This document shows, one piece after another, positions 14,126 through 22,969 of a DNA stretch of 23,918 nt (positions are counted from its first letter, which is position 1; every line of letters starts with the position of its first letter). The notes beneath the pieces are model-generated. The model searched no databases. It was not told where the DNA came from and saw nothing but the letters and a program-made list of their open reading frames with translations. The stretch comes from JACQXM01 sp964569425 (GTDB taxonomy: Bacteria > Planctomycetota > Phycisphaerae > UBA1845). Position numbers and translations under genes: made by a program. The stretch is taken from NCBI GenBank assembly GCA_964569425.1, contig CAZMVD010000057.1, positions 1-23,918 on the forward strand. The letters are read 5' to 3'.

Positions 14126-16465
14126 ATGTCCGACGAACAATTGCTGGCTCAGGCAGAAAAGGGCATTCGTGAGTATCTCGCGGCGCAGCGCGACCAGGGG
14201 CGCATCGCGGGCAGTTATTACGAGGACGCAGTGGCGCGGACGATGCCCAACCTGCGCAAGTGGCTGCTGGCGCGGGAACTGGACCGGATTTCGCCGGGAT
14301 TGCGCGACGGCTTGCGCGGGGCGATCCACGAGGGCAGGTGGGAGGCGCTGGTCAATGCCTACTCGCGCGACGTGAGCTTCGGCACCGGCGGCATCCGCGA
14401 AAAAATGGGCGCCAACCGCGACGACGTGCTGCGGCTCAAGCACGAGGGCGTGCACGCGGGGATCATTAAGGGCCCCAACACGATCAGCGACGTGGTGTAT
14501 CTGCTCACCGCGGCGGGCACGGCCCGGTTCGGCATCGAACGCAAGCCGTCGCTTTCCAAGGTGGTGGTGGGGTTTGACAGCCGGGTGCGCGGGGCGGACT
14601 TCGCGCGGCTGATCGCGGGGCAGTTTCTGGCGTACGGCTACACTGTGTATCTGTTCGACGAGGCCTGTCTATACCCGAGCGTGACCTATGCGGTGCCCAC
14701 ACTCAAGGCGGACATCGGCGTGTTCATTTCCGCCAGCCACAACGACTTTCGCTACAACGGCTACAAGCTGTCGTGCCAGAACGGATCGCAGTTCGACCCG
14801 GCGGAGCGCGACACGCTCTACCAGAATTTCATCACCAAGGTGACCTTCGCGGACATCAAGCTCATGCCGCTGGAAAACGCGGCGAAGGGCAAGCTGTGGT
14901 TTCTGGGCGGGGTGCGGCGCGCGGACGGGCGGTCGATCGCGGAGGGGCAGCACGCGGGGCTGCCGCTGGCCGATCCGCTTCCCGACATGGCGCACGTGTA
15001 CGCCGGGTGCGAGGAGCGCATCATCGACCTGAACACCATGCACATCAACCACATCAAGCAGTTTCTGCTGCGCGGGGAGATGATCGCGGGGGCGAAGCAA
15101 CCATTGTCGATCGGTTACTGCGCGTTCAACGGCTCGGGTCGCAAGGCGGTGCCGCGCCTGCTCGAAGAGGTGGGCTTTCGCGACGTGAAGCGGATCATGA
15201 AGCTCGACGCGCTGGACGGCATGTTCCCCGCGTTTTGCAGCGACCCGGGCAAAGAGCAGCAGCCGGACCCGGGCGATTGGCGCGCCGCGGACATCGCGGT
15301 GACCGCGTTCAAGGAGGAATACGGCGGCGCCTGGGACGGCGTGGACCTGATCGTGGGCACCGACCCGGACGCCGACCGCTGCGGCGTAATCGTGAAGGTC
15401 CCGGCGGCGCAGCGTGCGGCGTTTCCTCATCCGGGCACGGGCGAAGAGCGAGATTATTCCCTCCTTTCCGCGGACGAAGCGTGGTCGCTGATCTTGTGGT
15501 ATCGACTGAACAACGAGATAGAGCGCTTCGGCGCGGTGCGCGACGCGGAGAAAAAGTTCATCGCCCTGTCGCACACCACCACCGACCTGCTCACGCGCGT
15601 AGCGCGCAAGTTCGGACTGGGGGTGCTCAAGACGTGGGTGGGTTTTGCCCAGCTCGCCGCCGGCACGCGCGCCGTGTGGGACCTGCACGAAGGCAAGGAC
15701 ACGCCGGGATTGACGGAAAACGGCAAGCTGCCCGCCTATGACGAGGGGCGGCGTCAACCGGCTGACACCCGCTGCAACCGCACCGTGCACTCGTGGGAGG
15801 CCATGGACGACCGCCGCCGCTGCGTCAACATCGCCGCGCTGGAGCAGAGCAACGGCTTCTCGCTGCTCGGCGGGCCGCCGCCCGACGGGCGTTCACTGGG
15901 CGTCGGCGGGCACGTGCGCGACAAGGACGGCACCCTCGCTGCGGTGCTGGTCGCCGAGCTGGCGCAATATGCCAAGGAGCAAGGCACCAACCTCATCGAC
16001 CTGCTGGATGAGAAGCTCTTCCTCGATCCCGATGTGGGGCTGTACATCACCTATTACGAGCCCGATCCGATCGACGGGGAGTACGAAGGGCTGGCGGGGT
16101 ATACCAAGAAGCGCAACATCCTCGACAAGGCGGAGGCGCTGTTTGCGCGCTGTGCATCAGGCGGTGGTTCCGCGGTGGTGCTCGCCGACCGCTCCGTGGT
16201 CAGCGCCACGGTCTACCGCACCGGCAAGTACGACGCGATCAACTTCCCCGGCTTTCCGGACGAAGGTTATCGCTTCTATTTCGACGCCCAACGCCGCTCG
16301 CATTTGACGATCCGCCCCTCGGGCACCTCCAACGCGCTGCGCTTCCACGTCCAGCTTTTCGGCGGGCACCCGTCACGCGAGGAATTGGTGTCTCGCAAAG
16401 CGGCACTGCGCCGCGCATGCACGCAGATCGTGGCCGATATCCGCCGGTTGATCGGCGCGGAATAG
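14126..16465 (+). CDS. Large alpha-D-phosphohexomutase (phosphoglucomutase/phosphomannomutase family)
   Basis: ATG 14126 has GGAGGAA 9 bases upstream and gives 779 residues. The enzyme interconverts hexose 1- and 6-phosphates in sugar-nucleotide and storage-polymer metabolism. Motifs: FGTGGIREKMG (85-95), GFDSRVRG (149-156), phosphoserine loop ISASHNDFRYNGYK (201-214, Ser204), metal loop GTDPDADRCG (411-420), sugar-binding loop near EQSNG (573-577) and phosphate-binding RPSGTSNALRFH (730-741). It is longer than the usual 460-580 residues. Extra sequence lies at the N-terminus (1-80), around 220-300, and in the third-to-fourth domain region. The Asn after SASH (HND rather than HNP) also occurs in large family members. 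Substrate (glucose or mannose) cannot be told from motifs. Plus-strand base use shifts from G-rich to C-rich within the gene. Confidence 0.88.
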   Translation: MSDEQLLAQAEKGIREYLAAQRDQGRIAGSYYEDAVARTMPNLRKWLLARELDRISPGLRDGLRGAIHEGRWEALVNAYSRDVSFGTGGIREKMGANRDDVLRLKHEGVHAGIIKGPNTISDVVYLLTAAGTARFGIERKPSLSKVVVGFDSRVRGADFARLIAGQFLAYGYTVYLFDEACLYPSVTYAVPTLKADIGVFISASHNDFRYNGYKLSCQNGSQFDPAERDTLYQNFITKVTFADIKLMPLENAAKGKLWFLGGVRRADGRSIAEGQHAGLPLADPLPDMAHVYAGCEERIIDLNTMHINHIKQFLLRGEMIAGAKQPLSIGYCAFNGSGRKAVPRLLEEVGFRDVKRIMKLDALDGMFPAFCSDPGKEQQPDPGDWRAADIAVTAFKEEYGGAWDGVDLIVGTDPDADRCGVIVKVPAAQRAAFPHPGTGEERDYSLLSADEAWSLILWYRLNNEIERFGAVRDAEKKFIALSHTTTDLLTRVARKFGLGVLKTWVGFAQLAAGTRAVWDLHEGKDTPGLTENGKLPAYDEGRRQPADTRCNRTVHSWEAMDDRRRCVNIAALEQSNGFSLLGGPPPDGRSLGVGGHVRDKDGTLAAVLVAELAQYAKEQGTNLIDLLDEKLFLDPDVGLYITYYEPDPIDGEYEGLAGYTKKRNILDKAEALFARCASGGGSAVVLADRSVVSATVYRTGKYDAINFPGFPDEGYRFYFDAQRRSHLTIRPSGTSNALRFHVQLFGGHPSREELVSRKAALRRACTQIVADIRRLIGAE

Positions 16466-16537
16466 GTAAAGGCGAATGCGGCCATCGCGGCGGCGGCGAT
16501 CAAGTCGCCCATTTGTGCTCCACGTACGGCGCCCGCC

Positions 16538-16570
16538 AATTCGCTATTCCCGACTCGCCATTCGGCATTC
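16538..16570. repeat. ATTCGC-type intergenic repeat, copy 4
   Basis: The tract AATTCGCTATTC (16539-16550), CTCGCCATTC (16555-16564) and GGCATTC (16564-16570) repeats the units at 3280-3311 and 4681-4776. It sits in the 107-base gap between two convergent genes and stops 2 bases before the stop codon of the 451-residue secreted protein. As at the ABC ATPase, the repeat abuts a gene's 3' end. Confidence 0.55.
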
Positions 16571-16572
16571 CC

Positions 16573-17928
16573 TCATGGGCACGGCGGGCACTTTCCCGGG
16601 TCCGTCGTGAAGGGATACGCCTCGCCCTGGAAAGCCTTGATGAGCAGCAATACGTCGGCGATGTTTGTGATGCGATTGAGGCATGGATCCGACGCACTGA
16701 CCGATTGGATATCCACGACGCTGACGTGAGGACTCAGCGGAGATTGTTGAAAAGCACGCACGGCGGCCAGGAAATCGTTGACGTTGACAATGCCGTTCGG
16801 CGGCCCGAAGCCCTCGTCGTCAAATCCGCCGACCGTGTCCCCCCAGTGCTTGGGGGCCGGGCGCGGCACGGTGTTAATGCGCAAGGGTGTCGAGAATAGT
16901 CCATCCTCCGCCAAGGCATACACTTCATATGCGGCATCCGGGATGATGCCGCAATCGCCGACATGTACGACCGGCTCCGTCCACACTCGTGGTGCCGGCG
17001 TAATGGGAGAGAGCCCGGCCAGTCCGTGGGCGTTGGGCACGCCGACCCAGCCGACCGGTCCCGTTACGCCCGGTCCGGCGACTTTGATCACCTGGAAAGC
17101 GACAGGGCTCGCGCCGCTGTTGGGCATGAATGCAACGTAACGGTTTTTGAGTCGGTCGTGAGGGGGCGGCGCGGCCAACGGGGGCGCGCCGCCCTGGCCC
17201 GCAATGGTAAACTTTGCCGGTACCAACTCCGAGATGAGGTCGATGATGTTTCCTTCGGACATCACCGAGCCAATGGGATCAAACCCGACAGAATAGGTCC
17301 CGGCCGCGCCCTCGGGAATTTCGACGATCAGCGTTGCCGCGTAACCATAGGGCTCCACATCCGGCGTATAGGTGAATTGAATCCCAGGGGTAGCACCAAC
17401 GTCATACGCCAAACTCCCCACCGAGGAGCCGACTATTGGGTTGCCCTCCGCGGCCAGAAAGAACCGCGGGTTCTGAATGCACTGGTCGTCGCCACCGCCG
17501 CATACACCTGGAGCCGACTCACAATCGAGACCGGATTGACTGCAAACCTTGAATCGAACGAAGAACCCCTCGCGCCGATTGCCGCCGGATGGATCGGGTG
17601 GGGCGTACCCTTTCGGGTTGAGGTTGACGCCCGGATTGGGCGGGACGGCATTGGCCCCGAAGTATCCCGCCGGGGCAATCCGCGCACTGCCCCAGAGCAG
17701 ACCATTGAGGGTGACGTCTCCCCATCCCGCAAACAGAATCTCGCACGTGACCTCCACTCCCGCTCCGCCGGCCGGGATCCGAATCTCCGTGCCCGTAATC
17801 ACGTGAGCGACGTTGGCCGAAATGGGTTGCAACGAAATGGTCGGTGCCGCGACGCTGAGTGACCACCCATGCATTGCCAGGAACATAGAACCCAGCATCG
17901 GATACGTCGCTCGAGTAAGGTGCGACAT
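16573..17928 (-). CDS. Secreted protein A with dockerin-like C-terminal module ending in CPPC
   Basis: ATG 17928 has AGGAGA 7 bases upstream and gives 451 residues. A signal peptide covers about residues 1-28. Residues 28-243 form a beta-rich domain: ISLQPIS at 31-37, EIRIPAGG at 48-55, FAGWG at 66-70, and GTYSVGFDP at 210-218. A cysteine-rich insert (129-150) probably makes disulphides. Residues 257-451 form a module beginning HDRLKNRYVAFMPN, with VHVGDCGIIPDAAYE (321-335), HWGDTVGGFD (361-370), and two degenerate EF-hand or dockerin-like helices: NGIVNVNDFLAAVRAFQ (378-394) and DPCLNRITNIADVLLLIKAF (414-433). It ends in CPPCP. Both N- and C-terminal parts are homologous to protein B just upstream. 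Likely cell-surface or exported; role unknown. Standard dockerin loops are incomplete, so calcium binding is uncertain. Confidence 0.8.
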   Translation of the reverse strand: MSHLTRATYPMLGSMFLAMHGWSLSVAAPTISLQPISANVAHVITGTEIRIPAGGAGVEVTCEILFAGWGDVTLNGLLWGSARIAPAGYFGANAVPPNPGVNLNPKGYAPPDPSGGNRREGFFVRFKVCSQSGLDCESAPGVCGGGDDQCIQNPRFFLAAEGNPIVGSSVGSLAYDVGATPGIQFTYTPDVEPYGYAATLIVEIPEGAAGTYSVGFDPIGSVMSEGNIIDLISELVPAKFTIAGQGGAPPLAAPPPHDRLKNRYVAFMPNSGASPVAFQVIKVAGPGVTGPVGWVGVPNAHGLAGLSPITPAPRVWTEPVVHVGDCGIIPDAAYEVYALAEDGLFSTPLRINTVPRPAPKHWGDTVGGFDDEGFGPPNGIVNVNDFLAAVRAFQQSPLSPHVSVVDIQSVSASDPCLNRITNIADVLLLIKAFQGEAYPFTTDPGKCPPCP

Positions 17929-18111
17929 GGGAACTCTCCTTTACCGGGGTACCTGAAGCGCAAATCCGAACGAGATGATCCCCGAGAACGTCCACGTTCG
18001 AACGCCCTCCCTCCGGCAATCGCAGTCTAATTCTACCTGTTTGGGCCCACCGGAACAAGCACCGACCGACCCAAGGGGGCCAGGTACCCGCGGAGTGGGA
18101 ACCGTGTGATT

Positions 18112-18139
18112 CCCGCCACCAGGCCGAACTCGTGGCGGG
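18112..18139 (-). terminator. Hairpin after protein B gene, possible terminator
   Basis: CCCGCCAC (18112-18119) pairs perfectly with GTGGCGGG (18132-18139) around a 12-base loop. It lies 70 bases past the stop of protein B on the minus strand and 184 bases before the start of protein A. There is no T-run, so it is at best a weak or factor-assisted terminator. The rest of the 280-base gap (17929-18208) shows no gene; it should hold the promoter of protein A. Confidence 0.35.
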
Positions 18140-18208
18140 TACGCGGCAACCTCGCGTTTGGCCTCGAAGTGTCCTGAATAACGCCGCTCGGCAATCCTAA
18201 ATCCCCGC

Positions 18209-21200
18209 CTATGAGCACGGCGGGCAGGCGGCCGGATCGGTGGTGAATGGGTACGTTTCGCCCTGAAACGATTTGATCAGGAGAAAAACGTCGGCAATGT
18301 TGGTGATACGATTCAGGCACGGGTCGATGCTGCTCACGGCCTGCACATCCACCACCGTGACATGCGGCGCCGTGGCGATGTTCTGGAACTTCTGCAGCGC
18401 TGCGAGGAAGTCGTTCGCATTCACAATGTTGTTGGGCGCCGACCACTGCACACCGTCGAACGCGCCCACGGTGTCGCCCCAGAACTTGGGCGCGGGGCGG
18501 ACGATCGTGTTCACGACCAGTGCCGGCGAGAATGTCACCCCGCCGTCATTGGTAGTGCGCAGCTCGTAAGCCGCATCAGGAACGATCTCGCAATCCCCCA
18601 CGTGAACGGTCGGCTCCGACCAGACACGAGTGACCGGGGCGTTGACGGCGAGTGCCATTCCATTGGCATCCGGCGCGCCGACCCACCGGACCACGCCGGG
18701 GGTTGCCACGTTGATCAACTGAAACGCCACCGCATCCGAATTGTTGGGTGTGAAGGACACATAGCGGTTTTTTCGCCGATCATGCGGCGCAGCAGCCGCC
18801 ACCGGCGGGGCGGCGGCTTCTCCGGGCTCGCTGCCGCCGTTGTTGACAAACACCAGCGACCCTCCCTGATTATCCAGATTGACGTAGTACAGTTGTGCTC
18901 CGTTCACGGTCAGGGTCGAGAAGGGGTGGAGTACGAGGTCATACACGTAGAGAGCCTCCGGTCCGCCGCCAGCCCGATCATTGTCGAACTGGTCCACGAG
19001 CGTGACCTGTCGACCTGCTTCGATTTCCAGCCTGCCGAGGACGAATTTGGCATTCGAAAAGGCATCGGATGATGAACCAAGGTCCACAGCCACGGCCTCA
19101 AAAGTCTGCGGATTGGTCCCTGTCAGCACGATCGTGCCACCATTCCAGTCGTCCGACTGACCGGGCACGCCGCTATGGAGGAAATTCCCCATCAATTCCA
19201 TGGTGGGGCCGGCGGCCGCGCGGAACTCCGCTTGTCCGAGCGACCCGAAGCGCACGTCGGTATAACCGCTCACGACAAAATTGCCGAGTACCACCAGGCT
19301 CGCGGTGTCGCGGATCGACAGTCGTGGAGGCGGGGTAAGGCCACCCAAACGCAAAGGAGCGCACGGCGGACACACCTCCATGTGCGCCCCGATGATTCTC
19401 AGGTCTCCATGGATGGTTGCACTCATGGACTCGCTCAGCAGCACGTTTCCGCCCACACGCTGAACGGGGCATTGGCACGTGCCGGCCAGAATGACCAGAC
19501 CGCCCGCGGTCAGGGAACTGAAGTTGCCGCCTGCGGCCACGGATTCACCCGAATCGAGCACTACCTCGTTGCTGGCGCGCGATTCGTCGTCGCAGGGGTC
19601 ACCAGCGGCCGGCCCGTATTCGGCAGCCGGTCCGATGACGACATTGCCGAGCGGCACGGTGATGGTGTGATTGCCGGAAACCAGCATACCGCTCGTGTCT
19701 CCATCGCCCGGGTCTCCCACGATCACAATGCCCGCGGCCCCGACGACGCTGAGGTCGCCGAGAAATGTCCCGGTGATACTCAAGGTAGAGCCGTCCAGCA
19801 GTAACAGCGAATCGATTTCTACGTCGATGTTCAGGCACGTGTCGCCGTCGCTTATGGTGACGTTGTACGTGACGGTCCCGTTGTTGGGAACCTCACCGTC
19901 CCAATTGTCACTGCTATCCCAGTTATTGTTGTCACCGCCGCCGCTCCAACCGACGCAGGAGTCGATAACGCCGTTGGTATTCAGGTCCAGGCTCGGGTCG
20001 GCGGCAATGTCGCACGCATCGGGGATGCCGTTGAGGTCGCAGTCGTTGCAGTTCACATTCTCGTCGCACGCGGCGATGTCGCACTCATCGGGAACGCCGT
20101 TGGGCCCCGAGCCGCTCCAGTCGCAGTCGCTGCTGCCGCCACAGCCGGGCAGGTCGCACGGGCCGTTGGCCGCGCCGCAGGCGATGTCGCATTCATCAGG
20201 CAGCCCGTTGCCGTTGCAGTCGGGAAAGTATTCGTAAGCGCCCATGTCCACCACGGCCGAACCAGGGACGCCGGTATCGGCGGTGGCCGGGTCGTCGAGC
20301 AGGCGCGGAGCGCCTGCAAGGTCCAGGGGAATCCGCTCGGTGGTGTTGCCGTCGTCGTCGAGGTCGAGCGTATCCAGCGGCAGGGCCGTGGTATCACCGG
20401 CGTCAATAGCCGGAGAGCCGGGAAGCAGACGCAAGTCACCACCCGGGACATCGACAAAAAGCGGATCCGCGTTCACGATACCGACTCCGCCAGCGCCGCT
20501 CCACCCGCCCTGGACGATGCTGTAATTGACCACCGGCGTGCCGTTGTCCGTGTGGATCTGTGCGGACTCGTCCATGCCGTCGGAGTCACTGTTGTTCCAG
20601 AAAATGCAGTTGGTCACCGATGGGCTATTGGTACCAAACGCCGCGTTGTAGATGCCGCCACCTCTTCCGTTAGCGGTGTTTGCATGAAAATTGCAGTTCG
20701 TTATCGTTGGGCTACTGTTGCTCCCGTTGTACAGTGCTCCCCCGTCAATAGTCGCCGAGTTGCCGCTAAACATGCAGTTGACCAACAGCGGACTGCTACA
20801 ACATTGCTGCCCGTTTCCCATTCCGCCGCCGCGTGCGGCTACATTTCTGATGAACTTGCAGTTGAGAATCGTGGGGTTGGCGCTATCCTGGTTCAGCAAA
20901 CCGCCGCCGACCCCGCCGGTGGAATTCAAATAAAACGTCGTGTTGACAACGAGACCATCACTGCCAAAATAGACGAGACCTGCGCCGCCGTTAAGGATGG
21001 CCCAATTCTTGGTGAACATGCAATCCACGACCGTAGTAGCTGCCGTTCCGGCGCCGATGTTGAGCATCCCTGCGCTGGTACTAGTCGCGGCGTTTCCTGT
21101 GAAAGTGCAGTTAATCACCGTCGGTTGTCCCGACTGGTTAAACATCCCGGCCCCGCCGGCATCTAACCCCCCTCCGTCGGCCTTCCCGGCCGTGATCATG

Positions 21201-22273
21201 AACCCGTCGATAACCGCCGTGCCGTCGGTCCCGCTGCCGGTGACGACGTGGTAGCTGTTCTCGTCATTGTCGTCCGCGATGATGCAAAAGCCGTCGTCGC
21301 CGCACAATCGACCGAAAGAATCGCATTCAGGCGAGTGGTTCACGCAGGGCACTGGTGCGTCGTCGCCGTCGAGGTCGCCGCTGAGGATCGTGGGATAGGT
21401 GGCGGGATTACGCTGCTCCACCAGGAACTCATTGCCGGCGAACCCGCCGTAGAGCCGCACCCCGTTGACCAGTTGAAATGTGGCGCTTCGCGCACCGCCG
21501 GGTGACGCCGGCCGATAGGTGCCCGCCGCGACCCAGATCTCCGTACCGGCCGAGGCGACCGCGAGCGCGTCCTGCAGGTCCGTGTAGGCATCGGCCCAAC
21601 TGGAGCCGTCGTTCGCACCGGAAGCACTTGCGTGCACATAAAGGCGCGGCTGAATGGTGATGAGTACGGGCACCAGGTTCAGCGGCTCAATCGGGTCATT
21701 ATCCAGATTCTGCAGGAACGAGTTGTTCGGGTTGGGGTCCATCCCGACTGTGAAGGTTCCCGCCGCGTCGGGCGAAACGACAAGGCGCAACGTGCCCAGA
21801 TACTTTGGCGCGCCGGTATCGGTGCGCCCACCGCTGAGCAAGAGCCCGGCGTATTGGTAGAACAGGGTAAGCGTGTCGATGCCCGTCACCGAAGAGCCGC
21901 CTGCAAACACATAATCGGGGCGCGTTGTGCTAATAAAGGCACCCGCCGCGACGTTTGGATCGGTAAGCGGTGCCAGTGAACCCGCGGCGCCGCTGGTGTA
22001 TCCGTTCGCATCCACCCTGAACTGATAGGCGACGAGTTGCTCCTGCCCCCAACCCGACACAAAGGCTTCGATTGTAATGGTCTGGCCGCCTTGAGGCATG
22101 ATTATCTCATTGCTCGATGCGCGAACCGCGTACGGACCGGTCGAACTGATCGGCACCAGACGAATCTCCGCGGCTTCCGCCGTTGCAGTCGCCACAATGA
22201 ATGTGAAAGACGCGAGACTCAATGCCAGGCGCTTGCCTTCGAACCGCTTTCCACGAGTTGGTAATAGGTACAT
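18209..22273 (-). CDS. Giant secreted protein B: beta-helix, PDECD calcium repeats and CPPC-ending module
   Basis: The product has 1354 residues from ATG 22273, with AAAGGAC upstream; the frame is open to 22393 but the longer start would bury the signal peptide (1-35, ending TATAEAA). Order of domains: N-terminal beta domain 36-208, homologous to protein A; beta-helix entry 210-300 (YVHASASGANDGSSWADAYT, typical of polymorphic-repeat proteins). Seven repeats of the type GGG-x-x-N...PTI-x-NC-x-F-x-x-N lie at about 375-562. The closing SPAIDAGD (620-627) and VDMGAYEY (675-682) are known from choice-of-anchor Q domains. Calcium repeats such as DCNGNGLPDECDIA (685-698) and DCDLNGIPDACDIA (744-757) follow. 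A second beta-rich stalk spans 775-1145, beginning WDSSDNWDGEVPNNG. Residues 1164-1354 are the same C-terminal module as in protein A, ending CPPCS. Surface structure or adhesin is the likely role; no enzyme motif seen. Confidence 0.85.
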   Translation of the reverse strand: MYLLPTRGKRFEGKRLALSLASFTFIVATATAEAAEIRLVPISSTGPYAVRASSNEIIMPQGGQTITIEAFVSGWGQEQLVAYQFRVDANGYTSGAAGSLAPLTDPNVAAGAFISTTRPDYVFAGGSSVTGIDTLTLFYQYAGLLLSGGRTDTGAPKYLGTLRLVVSPDAAGTFTVGMDPNPNNSFLQNLDNDPIEPLNLVPVLITIQPRLYVHASASGANDGSSWADAYTDLQDALAVASAGTEIWVAAGTYRPASPGGARSATFQLVNGVRLYGGFAGNEFLVEQRNPATYPTILSGDLDGDDAPVPCVNHSPECDSFGRLCGDDGFCIIADDNDENSYHVVTGSGTDGTAVIDGFMITAGKADGGGLDAGGAGMFNQSGQPTVINCTFTGNAATSTSAGMLNIGAGTAATTVVDCMFTKNWAILNGGAGLVYFGSDGLVVNTTFYLNSTGGVGGGLLNQDSANPTILNCKFIRNVAARGGGMGNGQQCCSSPLLVNCMFSGNSATIDGGALYNGSNSSPTITNCNFHANTANGRGGGIYNAAFGTNSPSVTNCIFWNNSDSDGMDESAQIHTDNGTPVVNYSIVQGGWSGAGGVGIVNADPLFVDVPGGDLRLLPGSPAIDAGDTTALPLDTLDLDDDGNTTERIPLDLAGAPRLLDDPATADTGVPGSAVVDMGAYEYFPDCNGNGLPDECDIACGAANGPCDLPGCGGSSDCDWSGSGPNGVPDECDIAACDENVNCNDCDLNGIPDACDIAADPSLDLNTNGVIDSCVGWSGGGDNNNWDSSDNWDGEVPNNGTVTYNVTISDGDTCLNIDVEIDSLLLLDGSTLSITGTFLGDLSVVGAAGIVIVGDPGDGDTSGMLVSGNHTITVPLGNVVIGPAAEYGPAAGDPCDDESRASNEVVLDSGESVAAGGNFSSLTAGGLVILAGTCQCPVQRVGGNVLLSESMSATIHGDLRIIGAHMEVCPPCAPLRLGGLTPPPRLSIRDTASLVVLGNFVVSGYTDVRFGSLGQAEFRAAAGPTMELMGNFLHSGVPGQSDDWNGGTIVLTGTNPQTFEAVAVDLGSSSDAFSNAKFVLGRLEIEAGRQVTLVDQFDNDRAGGGPEALYVYDLVLHPFSTLTVNGAQLYYVNLDNQGGSLVFVNNGGSEPGEAAAPPVAAAAPHDRRKNRYVSFTPNNSDAVAFQLINVATPGVVRWVGAPDANGMALAVNAPVTRVWSEPTVHVGDCEIVPDAAYELRTTNDGGVTFSPALVVNTIVRPAPKFWGDTVGAFDGVQWSAPNNIVNANDFLAALQKFQNIATAPHVTVVDVQAVSSIDPCLNRITNIADVFLLIKSFQGETYPFTTDPAACPPCS

Positions 22274-22969
22274 TCTGGTCTGTCCTTTCCTCGCCGATTT
22301 CACAATATCTGGGTTGTTGAAGCTGGATTTACAAGTACCCGATCCCGCGCGGCTTCCAGCCTGTGAAAAGGCTGATGCCGCCACCAAAGTCATTTGCGGT
22401 ACAACGCCTTTCGATTTGCTGGAGCGACCATTCAGTCCACGCGAACCGACTGTTCGCTCAGCATTCCCCGCAGCCCTCTTTGTTTGAAGAGCGTCCTCTA
22501 TGGTGATCTATGCACCCTCAGGCTGATTTATAACGCTCGGGAGTCTTATTTTTCCTTTGAACCGGCTGCCTTGATCGGAATTCCAGCTTTACGTGCAAGG
22601 AGCGCCTTTCTTGATTCGCCCATTTGAATAGGCTGGCAGAACGAATAACAACGACAGGATAGGTTATCAGAACAGCTTTCGAAATGCAATAATAATATGC
22701 GAGTTACAGTGCGACTGAGCGCAGGGGTCAAAACTACACTTGTTAGGCCGATCTGGCGCAACTTGGGCTAAAAGCAAACGGCCTTGGTTCCGGTGCCGCA
22801 GTTGAGTTCCGCGGTGCTGGTTGGTGCCCGACAAACCCAATGTCTGGGAATAAGCCAAGTGGCCACGCGACCGGATCAGAAGGATATCACCGTTCATCTG
22901 GCATCAGGGCTCTTGGGGCACACATGGCCGGAGGTTCGTTCTTGGGTTGCGAAGGAATGAGTCGTTCGA
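22274..22969. other. Gene-poor, partly AT-rich stretch upstream of protein B
   Basis: About 700 bases hold no convincing gene. It must contain the promoter for protein B on the minus strand, but no clear -35/-10 pair was found. From about 22500 to 22720 the DNA is clearly more AT-rich than the rest of the window. One short minus-strand frame at 22546-22623 would encode a basic 25-residue peptide (MGESRKALLARKAG and on, ending KEK), but it lacks a ribosome site and is not called as a gene. Confidence 0.5.

Noticed and set aside
14669..15790. Open frame of 373 codons opposite the phosphohexomutase gene
   Set aside because: Antisense shadow, Arg/Val/His-rich, starts inside a gene with all catalytic motifs on the other strand.
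16963..17862. Open frame of 299 codons opposite the protein A gene
   Set aside because: The minus-strand frame has signal peptide, ribosome site and a homologue next door; this one has none of these.
17929..18208. Another decayed module copy between genes A and B
   Set aside because: None of the landmarks (CPPC-stop, IKAF, DPCLN) was found here; only a hairpin was seen.
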